Assembly: GCF_003324165.1 (NCBI RefSeq)
Contig: NW_025407891.1
Location: 3,249-66,139 of the forward strand
Direction: 5' to 3'
DNA length: 62,891 nucleotides
From: Naegleria lovaniensis
Taxonomy: Eukaryota > Heterolobosea > Eutetramitea > Acrasida > Naegleriidae
Part shown: in pieces, positions 31,090 to 40,878 of the stretch
How the letters are laid out: every line of letters starts with the position of its first letter
Numbering within the stretch: position 1 is the first letter of the stretch
Made by a program: the position numbers and the translations under genes
Notes under the pieces: generated by a model
Seen by the model: the letters and a program-made list of their open reading frames with translations, nothing else
Told to the model about the DNA's origin: nothing
Database searches by the model: none

Positions 31090-33744
31090 CTATTGTTGTG
31101 GTGGAGTCCAAATAATTTTGTTCTCCCGAATGGAGAAACCTTTCTTTGCCAACAACTCTTCATTGTCCAAAAAGGTAGAAATGTCGAATATTCTGTTTTT
31201 AGCGACCTCATTCTTGAATTCCTTAATGGAAATGCTAATTTCAGTGTCGTTTTCCTCGTCTTCATCGAACATTGTAGAAATTTTAGCTTTGACCATCTCA
31301 TTGAGAATGTGTAACAATAATTGATGGTCATCTGTTGGAGACTGGAGATATCTTTTGAATTTTCGTTTCAAAGAGCCAGCGACAGAGTATTTTTGAGTTG
31401 AAATAAAACTTTCCAACATGACAGAGATGGCTGTGTTGACGTCGCTATCAGTGACAGAGGACCTCAAATGCATCTTGGCACTTGCTTCAGCCATTCTAAT
31501 AATGGACTCCAAATGTCTTGCTGTGATGGTTAAACCACTTCCTTCTTCAGAACGAGTTCTCAACTCTGAATAAAATTGAGTAATTTTCTCATGGTTGGCA
31601 AGAGCAAGAGAAGGACGTAGTCTCTTTGCAACAATGATGTATTTCTTTAGCATTTCTTGAGGTATTGGATCTCTATTTTGGAGATATGCTTCATCATCCT
31701 TCTTTCCATCTCTTTCATCAAGAAGTTCTCGTATGGCAGCTTGTTGCTCTTGAGTTTTTCTAATAGCAGCTTGTACGGGATGGTTTTTGAAGTGACTATT
31801 CACAACAAACAGTGCCAAGTTTTCGTCAATTTTTTCGTCAACTATATCTCTTACAATGAAAAGAATGTCAAATCGAGAGAGAATAGGTTCTGATAGTTCA
31901 ACATTCTGATGGAATGTTTTGGATGTATCATATCTCCCTTTGATAGGATTGGCTGCAGCAATGACAGCACATCGAGCCTGAAGTGTAGTGACAATACCTG
32001 CCTTTGAAATTGAGATACTCTGTTGTTCCATGGCTTCATGGATAGAGGTTCTATCTTGGTCATTCATTTTGTCGAACTCATCAATCATACAAACTCCTTC
32101 ATCGGCCAGCACTAAAGCACCTCCTTCGAGAGTCCATTCACCAGTAATTGCATCCTTCTTGACAGCAGCTGTTAAACCTACTGCTGAAGAACCTTTACCT
32201 GTTGTATAAACTGCTCGAGTGGCTGTTTTTTCAATATATTTCAAAAATTGAGATTTGGCTTTTCCTGGATCTCCTAGAATAAGTACATTGATGTCACCTC
32301 TTGTAGTGTGTTCTGCTGAAACTCTTCGAACTCCTCCAAATAAACTCAAAGCAATACCTCTTTTGATATCTTCATGGCCAAAAATTGAGGGAGCAATGGA
32401 TTTCACAAGTTTCTCGAAAATGTAAGGATTTCTGGCCAATTCTTGCAGTTTTCGTTCATCTTCTTTAGTGATGGCCTCATTTCTCTTGTCAAATAATTTC
32501 TCAACGTAATTCGCTTCAATTATTGTCGCAAAGACTGGAAATCCTTGTTTAACATTGAGGAAAGCATCATAATTTTGTTTAAAAACTCCTACTACAATGA
32601 CTTCTTCTCCAGGTCTTGCACAATCAATTAAATCGTTTGTTAAAATTACATCTTTGGATCGAGGAATTCTTCCTGCAGGGACAGTACCTGGTGGCTCTTG
32701 AATGGTAATCTTTTGATAATTGGAGTAGAGCGTCTTGGCTTCATTAATGACAAAACAATTCTTTCCTGCACAGCCAGGGCAGCTGGATGGCTTTGCAACT
32801 TCGGAGGCACTTCGAACAGTTACAGGATTCAATCGTTCACCACACTTGACACAATCATAGGATACAAGTTTTAGCTGAGGGAACATGGCAGTTCTTCTTG
32901 TGATCACTCCTCGAACAGCGATCAATTGGTTCAAAGTAGAATGTCTGAGGTCTCGAATGGATTCAACAGCTGGCAGATTCTTGATACGAACATGAATTAT
33001 TTCGTCCTTGTCAAGAGTAAAACCAGCATAATTTGGGAAATATCGATTGACAATTTGTCTGAGAGCTTCTTCCATAATTTCAATGATTGCATCAGGTTCC
33101 TCTGTAAGGAATATTAACAGAAATGGCTCTACTGAAAGGTCAGAAAAGTTGACAACAAGAGACTTCTTGTTATTGGCCACCACATTTTTGATGGCTTCCA
33201 TATAGACATCCTTTTTTTGTTCCGTGAAAAACTTCTTGAATGCTTTCACGATTCGATCTCGCTTTTTGCTGATGGTCAGCTGTTCTCGAAGATTGTTCAA
33301 TAAATCTTCGAACCGACCATCATTTTCATCTTCATCATCGTCATTGAAGGCATCATTATTTTCTTCGTCATTGTTTTCGTCGTCATTGAACAAGGTGTGA
33401 AAGACGGCATTATCAGCGGCACTCCAACTTTTTCTTTCATTTCTCTGGAGTGCCTGTTCCACTTCGTTTTCCGTTTCCTCCTCCGCTTCTCGGTTTTGCA
33501 TTTGCTCTTCAGCTCTCATTCTTTCATGATAACTCATGGGCTGATATTCTTCGTTATCAATGTATTGTTCATCATAAAAATCCTCTTCATGGGGTTCGGC
33601 TCGATAATCTTCTTCTAAAACATCATCGGCAAATAAATCTTCTCCTTCATCGTTCTCATCTTCGTCATCGAACGGAATTTCATCTTCAAACATGTCTTCT
33701 TCTTGTGTTTCTCGTGTGTTGTCATCAAAACCGTTGTTTGACAT
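31090..33744 (-). CDS. MCM2: DNA replication licensing factor MCM2
   Basis: The 884-residue protein is a full-length MCM2, a subunit of the MCM2-7 replicative helicase. A long acidic N-terminus, typical of MCM2 and its histone-binding region, precedes the zinc-binding segment (CVKCGE then CPGCAG). The PAGRIPRSKDVIL phrase is characteristic of this paralogue. The AAA+ core has Walker A GDPGKAKSQ, Walker B VCMIDEFDKMND and the arginine finger in LSRFD. A winged-helix region closes the protein. The start ATG at 33744 follows six A residues. Two E2F-like boxes lie 35-55 bp upstream in the divergent promoter. Confidence 0.95.
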   Translation of the reverse strand: MSNNGFDDNTRETQEEDMFEDEIPFDDEDENDEGEDLFADDVLEEDYRAEPHEEDFYDEQYIDNEEYQPMSYHERMRAEEQMQNREAEEETENEVEQALQRNERKSWSAADNAVFHTLFNDDENNDEENNDAFNDDDEDENDGRFEDLLNNLREQLTISKKRDRIVKAFKKFFTEQKKDVYMEAIKNVVANNKKSLVVNFSDLSVEPFLLIFLTEEPDAIIEIMEEALRQIVNRYFPNYAGFTLDKDEIIHVRIKNLPAVESIRDLRHSTLNQLIAVRGVITRRTAMFPQLKLVSYDCVKCGERLNPVTVRSASEVAKPSSCPGCAGKNCFVINEAKTLYSNYQKITIQEPPGTVPAGRIPRSKDVILTNDLIDCARPGEEVIVVGVFKQNYDAFLNVKQGFPVFATIIEANYVEKLFDKRNEAITKEDERKLQELARNPYIFEKLVKSIAPSIFGHEDIKRGIALSLFGGVRRVSAEHTTRGDINVLILGDPGKAKSQFLKYIEKTATRAVYTTGKGSSAVGLTAAVKKDAITGEWTLEGGALVLADEGVCMIDEFDKMNDQDRTSIHEAMEQQSISISKAGIVTTLQARCAVIAAANPIKGRYDTSKTFHQNVELSEPILSRFDILFIVRDIVDEKIDENLALFVVNSHFKNHPVQAAIRKTQEQQAAIRELLDERDGKKDDEAYLQNRDPIPQEMLKKYIIVAKRLRPSLALANHEKITQFYSELRTRSEEGSGLTITARHLESIIRMAEASAKMHLRSSVTDSDVNTAISVMLESFISTQKYSVAGSLKRKFKRYLQSPTDDHQLLLHILNEMVKAKISTMFDEDEENDTEISISIKEFKNEVAKNRIFDISTFLDNEELLAKKGFSIRENKIIWTPPQQ

Positions 33745-33777
33745 TTTTTATTTTTTTGAATTTCAACAAATAGCGTT

Positions 33778-33800
33778 GGCGGAATGTGAAGTGGCGGGAG
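33778..33800. promoter_or_regulatory. Two E2F-like boxes in the MCM2 divergent promoter
   Basis: GGCGGAAT (33778-33785) and GGCGGGAG (33793-33800) lie in the same orientation, 15 nt apart, in otherwise AT-rich DNA upstream of MCM2. They match the GGCGGGAA core bound by E2F/DP factors, which control MCM genes at G1/S in animals and plants. Function here is inferred from position and known regulation. Confidence 0.5.
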
Positions 33801-33959
33801 TGAATTTCATCTTTCCACTCAATTTTTCTTTGCAATTTATTAATGAAGGGCTTTTTTTGATCTTTCAAATAATCTCACTTGAGTATTTGAGAGAAGAGAA
33901 TTATTTTGTGGTCTGTCTGGTCTCAATGACATTTTGATTACAATCTCATCGCTTAAAAA

Positions 33960-36206
33960 ATGAATCTTCATGTGTGGTCGTTAGTAGCACCAACCACTTC
34001 AAGGATCATGTGCCACAAGCAACAACAACGACTCGGTGCAATCATGATGGTGGCGCTCTTGGCTGTTGTGATGATCATGTCATCATCATGTGCCGCTGAG
34101 TCGCTTGTTCACACTCCAACGAATCATCACATTACTATTCAACAAGTTGCATTTCAATTACCGGAGAGTGGTTTTTCAATGAGATTCAAAGCCTTGGATC
34201 GATCAAGCCAACAAGTGCATGAAGGAACGGCGATTCGATATAAAAATGAAAAAACAGAATCGTTGAATGTGATTTTGGAGAGCGGAATTTTGGGAATGAT
34301 GACATTCTTTGATTCGAGAAGTTTACATGCTTTTATGAAACCTGTTCAAGAGGGTGGTGTGGAAATTTCACAACATACAGACAAGTCCAATGGTGTCACT
34401 CAATGTATTCACATCAATTATGACGCTCCTTGGAATGCTTTTGATAATGGAATGGGATTGAGCAAAATGTTGAACAAGGTTACTTTCAAAGCAGTTCCTC
34501 CAAAGAGTGTCACATTTGATAAGGAAGTGAACACTCATTGTGTCAACAACAAGCTTGACATGTATTCATTTTCGTTTATGGATGAAAGTATGGTGTTATG
34601 TGCCAATGGAACCACTCCAGTTTTTATCATTTCCAAGTCATTGGTTGTTTCTATTAGTGAATTCACACTCACTGAAGAGAAGACTGGTTTTTCTGCTCAA
34701 CCAACATTACACGAAAAGCTGTTCTTGGATCAAATGGATCACCTTGTTTCAAATTGTACCTATTACGACAGAAAATATCTTGCTGAATATTTTGGTAAGA
34801 AAAATATTCACGCCAAGCAAGATACCACTGCAAGGGATATTCTTGAGAAATATCTCACAAAATATAGAGTGAGCGCAAAATATGGACTTCCGTTACCAAT
34901 CATTGAAGAAAAGGCCTCATATCGTTTGTCATTGGACTCTTCTCAAAGAAGGAGCTCCTCAAACGAAGGCTCATTATGGTTCCTTAATGAACAAGAATCT
35001 TGTAGCAGCGGTCACATGAGAGATGAAAAATCATGCGTCTCATATCTCACAAGAAAGTCCTCCGGAGCTGCTCAAAGCAAGCCAACGTGTATTTTCCTTC
35101 ATGGTGCAGGTACGTGTGGCCTTGTTGAATAATTATTTTCATAATTAACTTTCATTCAATATGGAACATCTATTCAATGAACAATAATATTTATTTTACC
35201 ATTTCAATGAATAGGTGGACAAGAGGATTTACCTCCACAAAAAGATTTTAAGGAATATTGGGGCAACGTTTTGGCTTACACAGATCATTGTGGAGATGTG
35301 TGGTTTGGAAGACGTGATACTAAGGTGAGTAACTAGTATGATCGTGCAATGGTGTGAAATGACACTTGCATCAACATCATGGATCTAACAACATGTAGAA
35401 CAGAGGATGGGATGATGAATCTTTGCAAGATTATTATTGCTCCACTGCATTGTTAGGTAGCGGAAATTCAACCAAGATTCAAAATACTCTTCTCTATACT
35501 CACTCAATGGGTAATTTAATCATTGCAGCTGCATTCATGAAAGGAAAATGCTCTATTGATATGTCAACTTCTCAATGGTTTACAATGGGAGCTCCATTTA
35601 ATGGTTCAGTAGTTTCAAGAACATTACAAAACATCTGTCACGATTATTATTACAACAATTTCCCATTGAATTTGAAGGCTCTCTATGGATTTATTGCAAC
35701 AGTTGGTGGGTATTGTGTGAAAGGAACACCCAATGCCTATCAAAGCTATATTTCAGTTGAAGAAGGTTATTGTTCACCGCAAGGAGTTTGTATTCATGAC
35801 TTGTATGAACATACTGATCCGTATGACACGGGAAGACTTTGTGGAGATGATCCTATTGGATTGTTGACACATTATAGTATTGCCTTGGAAATTGTACATT
35901 GGGTTGCAGATTATGGAACTACTTCCGGTAGGTATTAATGAAATGTTCAGAACAAAATACTAACATTTGGTGTTAAATGAATCGTTTATTCATGAACTTG
36001 TCTTTTTTTGAAACTCTCATTATTGAACAGATGGATTTGTGACATTTAAGAGCTGTCAAATGGATGAGGAAAAGAAATTTTCAGATAATGGTCCATCTAC
36101 GGATTGGTACAAGGCAATGGTCAACCATGCTGATGAAACTTGTAGAAATGGAGATGGATGGTGGGGCTCCGATAGAAAACCATGCTCTTTCTATAAAAAA
36201 CAATAA
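33960..36206 (+). CDS. Secreted alpha/beta hydrolase (lipase-like)
   Basis: Four exons (33960-35109, 35215-35324, 35399-35927, 36031-36206) join in phase to 654 residues. A hydrophobic segment ending SSSCAAES (about residues 28-48) looks like a signal peptide. After a large N-terminal region comes the hydrolase core: CIFLHGAGG, whose HG forms the oxyanion hole, then the nucleophile elbow YTHSMGN and a Cys-rich C-terminal part with HYSIALEIVHWV. The many cysteines suit an extracellular, lysosomal or vacuolar enzyme. The substrate is unknown; esterase or lipase activity is the family expectation. It is divergent from MCM2, with 215 bp between the start codons. Confidence 0.75.
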
Positions 36207-36265
36207 ATTATTTTTTGCCTCATCATTCAAAGTTTAAGGCGTTGTTCATAATAATAAATTAAAAA

Positions 36266-38149
36266 ATGCCCAGAAGGATCATCAAAAGAAAATCCTATTC
36301 AACTTGCTCCGAAGCAACTCCCAGTTGCAATAAAGAAGAAAATCTGCAACATGTAAATGATAATAATGGTGATATAATTTTTGATTTAGTGATGGCTGAA
36401 AATGATTCCGGCAATATCGGAAGTGATGATGGTCATGGTTCAACAACAGAACATGATAACGAACAGAAATTATTACTACCAACAGCTCTACCAGAAACAC
36501 ACAAAAATTTAAAGAAGAAGCGAAGGTTCCATAAAGCTTCTTCTTCTTCTGCAGAGTCTTCACAATGCTCTTCTAAAACAAGCCCAGAGGACAAGGAAAC
36601 AGAAAAAATAACATTCACTGCTTGTGAAACAGAACAAATACCACTCCCAATAGTAGAAAAAATCCCAGAAATTCAAGATCAATTACCATCTCATGATATA
36701 CAACATACTCAAGATGAAAACGAAACTAGGGATCGAAATCATGAACAAATATCACTCCCATTAGTAGAAATAACGCCAGAAATTCCATTCGTACCATTAA
36801 CATTGAATGAATTTTCTAATCAACACGACAATGAAATGACAAATCAAGAGCAAGCACAACCTGTAACAGAAAGTTCACCATCAAAAAAGAGCAAGAAAAT
36901 TTATACAAATGAAAGTTCAAAAGAGAATACAGCAGTCAACACTACTAAGAAAGCGTCGAGACCAAGGAAAAAGAAGAGCTCTTCAACTAACGTTGCTGAC
37001 ACGTTAATAATAGACAAAGATAATAAGGTATCCATTGGAGGGGACCTTTATTTAGTTAGGAAAGTGTCTAATTTACATGTTGTGGATTTGAGCAAATATT
37101 TGTCGTCGCTCTATTCCAAGAAGGATCTACCAGGACCGCTTCAAGAACTATTGGACAATAATAGATATTTGTTAACTGATGAAAAAGTGAAATTGAACCA
37201 AAAAATGTATATTACGTGTACCATGAACGCTATACAAGAAACAACCAAGAAGAAAGTATTACTAGTTCTAAAGGGAGCTGAACATATTGGAGGCAGTACC
37301 ATACAATGTCACATCTGTAGAGCTCAGGATGGAGCCAAATTGATCTGTGACAACTCTACTCTCTTCAACATACTTCACTTTGTGCAAAAATATAATGTCG
37401 GTAAGGAAGAGGTCAACATGAACTTTTCATTTCCTGCCTTGCCCTGTGCAATAAGCATGTGTAAGGATTGTATTGAGACCCACGATCATGGAGATTTCGA
37501 ATACTATGCAACGAATGGTCATTTTATTTGTCCTCATTGCCGATCATGTTGCGTTAACCACAAATGTTACACGAGACGTAATTATCCAAACGGAGGAATA
37601 GTGAAATACAATGGACGAAATGCAGAGGAAGTTTTTGTGAGCTTGGCTGCAAACATTAAATATGAAGCAAAACACAAAACCACAGAAACGCCTCTCACTG
37701 AAAAGAAGGAGAGCCCAAAGTCAGAAGATGGAATTGTTGTATCAAGTGAGGAGAATCAATCGGTAATGGCCATTGCCGAACCAACCGCAAAGCAGTTAGC
37801 CACATCATCCAGAAATCTGTTGAGAAACGAGACCCCTAAAACAAAAACCACCAAGAAATGCAGTGATTCTCCTAAATCTACAATTAGTGTTGTTGACAAT
37901 TCAACTTCAGTGAATAACGAGTGTGTTTCTTCCTCATTGCCATACACAAGACGCGGTTTTTGTGCAAACGAACTTAAAACAAGCTCTCTTTTCAATCACG
38001 AAGCAGCCCAACAAGATCCCACAACAACGCGAAAACTTAAGCTTTCCAAAGAGGTACTACAGCTGAAAACCGATGCAGTGGCCAACTATTTGATCCATTC
38101 CTTCTCGCGTCACTTTTCACACAGGCAGAAAGAAAACTCGGGGATGTGA
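36266..38149 (+). CDS. CDCA7-like zf-4CXXC_R1 zinc-finger protein
   Basis: The 627-residue protein has a long disordered, Lys-rich N-terminus. A cysteine-rich domain follows (about residues 349-450): CHICR, a later CKDCIETHDHGDFEYY, then FICPHCRSCCVNHKCYTRR and GGIVKYNGRNAEEVF. Spacing and the order of cysteines match the zf-4CXXC_R1 domain of CDCA7/JPO1 proteins. In animals and plants CDCA7 works with the HELLS/DDM1 remodeller in DNA methylation and heterochromatin. Whether this protein is a true CDCA7 orthologue or a paralogous 4CXXC protein is not settled. The C-terminal tail is basic and disordered. The ATG follows an A-run. Confidence 0.65.
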   Translation: MPRRIIKRKSYSTCSEATPSCNKEENLQHVNDNNGDIIFDLVMAENDSGNIGSDDGHGSTTEHDNEQKLLLPTALPETHKNLKKKRRFHKASSSSAESSQCSSKTSPEDKETEKITFTACETEQIPLPIVEKIPEIQDQLPSHDIQHTQDENETRDRNHEQISLPLVEITPEIPFVPLTLNEFSNQHDNEMTNQEQAQPVTESSPSKKSKKIYTNESSKENTAVNTTKKASRPRKKKSSSTNVADTLIIDKDNKVSIGGDLYLVRKVSNLHVVDLSKYLSSLYSKKDLPGPLQELLDNNRYLLTDEKVKLNQKMYITCTMNAIQETTKKKVLLVLKGAEHIGGSTIQCHICRAQDGAKLICDNSTLFNILHFVQKYNVGKEEVNMNFSFPALPCAISMCKDCIETHDHGDFEYYATNGHFICPHCRSCCVNHKCYTRRNYPNGGIVKYNGRNAEEVFVSLAANIKYEAKHKTTETPLTEKKESPKSEDGIVVSSEENQSVMAIAEPTAKQLATSSRNLLRNETPKTKTTKKCSDSPKSTISVVDNSTSVNNECVSSSLPYTRRGFCANELKTSSLFNHEAAQQDPTTTRKLKLSKEVLQLKTDAVANYLIHSFSRHFSHRQKENSGM

Positions 38150-38440
38150 ACTGCCAAGCAAAACGTTCACATCACATTAAAAGAAAGTCTAGAAAAAAGA
38201 CCGAAAAATTCACAAAAAAACGAATCGATCCTATTCGAGACCATCATCACAGGGTACCAAGCTCATCTTTTGTGTGTCACAACAACCATTCGTTCCAGCA
38301 ACACCTCGTGAATCATTCGTGCTACCATCCCAATACCCCTTTTCATCACATTTGTACACTGCGTACCTTTCCGACTGTGATTTCACACATTGTCAACAAG
38401 CGCAAATTCTCTCTCTTTCAAGTAGATACATACACACAAC

Positions 38441-40210
38441 ATGGTCTTTGAAACACAAGGGTCTGAAATTCTCTTCATTGTACTATGGTTTGTTCAATTC
38501 TTTCTCATGCTTGCATGTTCCATAGTGCTCGTTCTTTTCCGAAACAAGACACAATCCATTCGAGCCCGAGCTCCAGTCCTCTCCGTGTTATCTTCCATCG
38601 GAGCAGGAATTTATTTAGCAGCGTATACACTCTCTTACAGCGTTCCTGGAACACCATGTCAAATGATTGTCTTGTTGGCAAATGTGAGTTTTTATGTCAT
38701 GTTTGCACCTTTACTATTGAGAGCTTGGAGAATTTACTTTATCTACCATTGGAATTTCAAGTGAGTATTATTATGTGTGCATTTGTTGATATTAACTCTA
38801 TATGTGTCTTTTATCATTCGAAATGGAATGGTTCACCATATTTCCTGAATGTTCATATTCGAAACTCAAAACCAATTTTATAAAAGACTCATGAAAAAGC
38901 AAAAAGAACAAGATGAAGCCTCTCAACAACGAAAGAAGGAACGTGCTGCCAGCAGAAAGAATAAGACCAACATTGTTGCCACCACCAATGTCGCTCTCGA
39001 CAGTAACACAACTGTTGTGGATGAATCGACCAATTTGTCAGCAAGTGCCACTGGCACATCGAGTCAAGCACCCATCTCACCTCGAGGTTCTGAAAAACAA
39101 TTCAAATCAACAACTTCGACACTACAACAACAATCAACAAATAGAAATTGGCGTAATGACATTTCTGATTTACACACGCAAAATGATCAAATGTCTGTCA
39201 TTGATGTCGAAGATGTTCCAACCTTATTGGATGCTACTGAAGTTTCTGAAATGATGAGAAAGAGAAGAGCAGAACAAACAAGTACTGTCAACAAGAGAAG
39301 AGCTGAAGAATCGAATCTAGTCAAATTCTTTGTGGTCATGCTCGTGGTTGTCATTGTTGTAATGTTACCTGTGAGTTTGACATATCCTAAATTGTGTCCT
39401 CATGATTTCTTGTGTCAAATCAATGAGAGAGAGACGAACAGTCCATTCATGAGTTACATCTTGTATCCAAGATTGGTAGTTCCATTACTCTTCCTTGTGG
39501 ATATCATGTTGTTAATTGAGGTGGTCATGTTGAAAGATGTCAATGATTCATATTCCCTCAATACTGAAATTCGAGTGACCACAGTCATTGTGTTAATTGG
39601 ATCCATTGCATATGCCACAGTTTCATTCACGAACTTGTCCTTTGCTTTTATTGTGTTGACTCAAATTTGGGTTCAAGCTGTGCACGCTACTTGCTCCTAT
39701 TTCCCTGTCCTCTTACTGATTTATACTTCAATGAAACGAAATACTGACAACTCGGATGAATTGGCCAGAATGGAAGTACCAAATAATATTGACAAAATTC
39801 TGGAAAATGACGTGACCAGAGAATTATTCAAGAGACATTTATTGAATGCATTGTGTGGTGAAACCATGTTGTTTTATGAAGAAGTTGTGGCCTATAAGAA
39901 ATGTACTGCAATGGATCGATCTCAAAAGGCTCCAAATATTATTGAAAACTATATCAAGGATGATGCATTGAATGAAATTAACATTGCTGGTAAAGTCAAG
40001 AAGAGAATTATTCAAAGATATAATCAAATTACCTATGAAGATGAAGTACCTGTTGATTTGTTTGACGTTGCTGTTGAAAAGATGAAATTGGTACTCCATG
40101 AAAATGGTACTTATCAGAGCTTTTTGGAGAGTCAACCGTTCAAGAATTATGTTAAAAAGATTAAGACTGGTAACAAGCTGAAGGCCATTGAGGTTGCAGG
40201 AGGAATTTAA
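38441..40210 (+). CDS. Seven-transmembrane receptor with C-terminal RGS domain
   Basis: Two exons (38441-38760, 38887-40210; intron with GTGAGT and AAAAG) give 547 residues. Membrane helices lie in the first 105 residues and again after about 250, separated by a long polar cytoplasmic loop (about 108-245). The C-terminal third starts NNIDKILENDVTRELFKRHLL and contains NALCGETMLFYEEVVAYKK and YQSFLESQPFKNYVKK, matching the nine-helix RGS fold. RGS domains speed GTP hydrolysis by G-alpha. The 7TM-RGS order resembles plant AtRGS1 and amoebal receptors, so it is likely a receptor that switches off G-protein signalling. The ligand is unknown. Confidence 0.8.
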
Positions 40211-40736
40211 TAAGATCACACTTCTCTCTCACAGTCGTTGTTGTTATTGTTGTTTTATTAACACAATAGTTTATTGTATTTTATTTTCAAACATGCATAT
40301 ACATGAATGAACAGTGAGCATGATCTTTACCTTAATATCATTGATTTTTATTTACTTCAATACGAGAGTAAACATTGTTCAAGTCTTGATGAAGGAGTAT
40401 ATTATTTTGGAGGAGTCATGGATGTGTTTGGTAATTATAAGCTGTAACAAAGATGAGAGAATCCATGTCATTACGACAACGGTGTCCATACTACCAATTT
40501 CATGCCATGAATCCTTTGTTGTTCTCATGCACTTTCGTTATAGACGTTGAGTTTCAACACGCTGTGTAATGTACTCATGGGATGACCTTCACAATTCCAT
40601 TTCGGGCCTGTGACCTCTTGCTCCAGTTCAACCCAGATTCTTCTTCATGTACCATTCAGAATGATGGAGAAAAATACCTTTTGTTGTTTCGAAAAATGGG
40701 AAGGTAAAAATCCACGACTGGATTTGTCCACTTTTT
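40211..40736. other. Region between RGS receptor and P-like element
   Basis: No full gene is visible. On the minus strand, the part nearest the element (40550-40736) has a few short frames that could include a remnant of the interrupted BTB gene (one ends ARNGIVKVIP followed by stop), but the match is too weak to call. Confidence 0.35.
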
Positions 40737-40751
40737 CTGGCGTTCCCAACT
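40737..40751 (+). repeat. Left terminal inverted repeat of the P-like element
   Basis: CTGGCGTTCCCAACT, exact inverted match to 44606-44620. Looser similarity continues inward for about 20 bp (CCA, then GTGTTACA). Confidence 0.8.
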
Positions 40752-40878
40752 CCCAGAAATAGTGTTACAATAGCATTTGGAAAGCACTTTATTTTTTAGA
40801 ATCCTAACCATTTTAAAAAAGGTCGAGCAGGCTGTCGAAGTTTTGTTCTGGTGTTTGCTGGAGGTTTTTTCAATAAAA

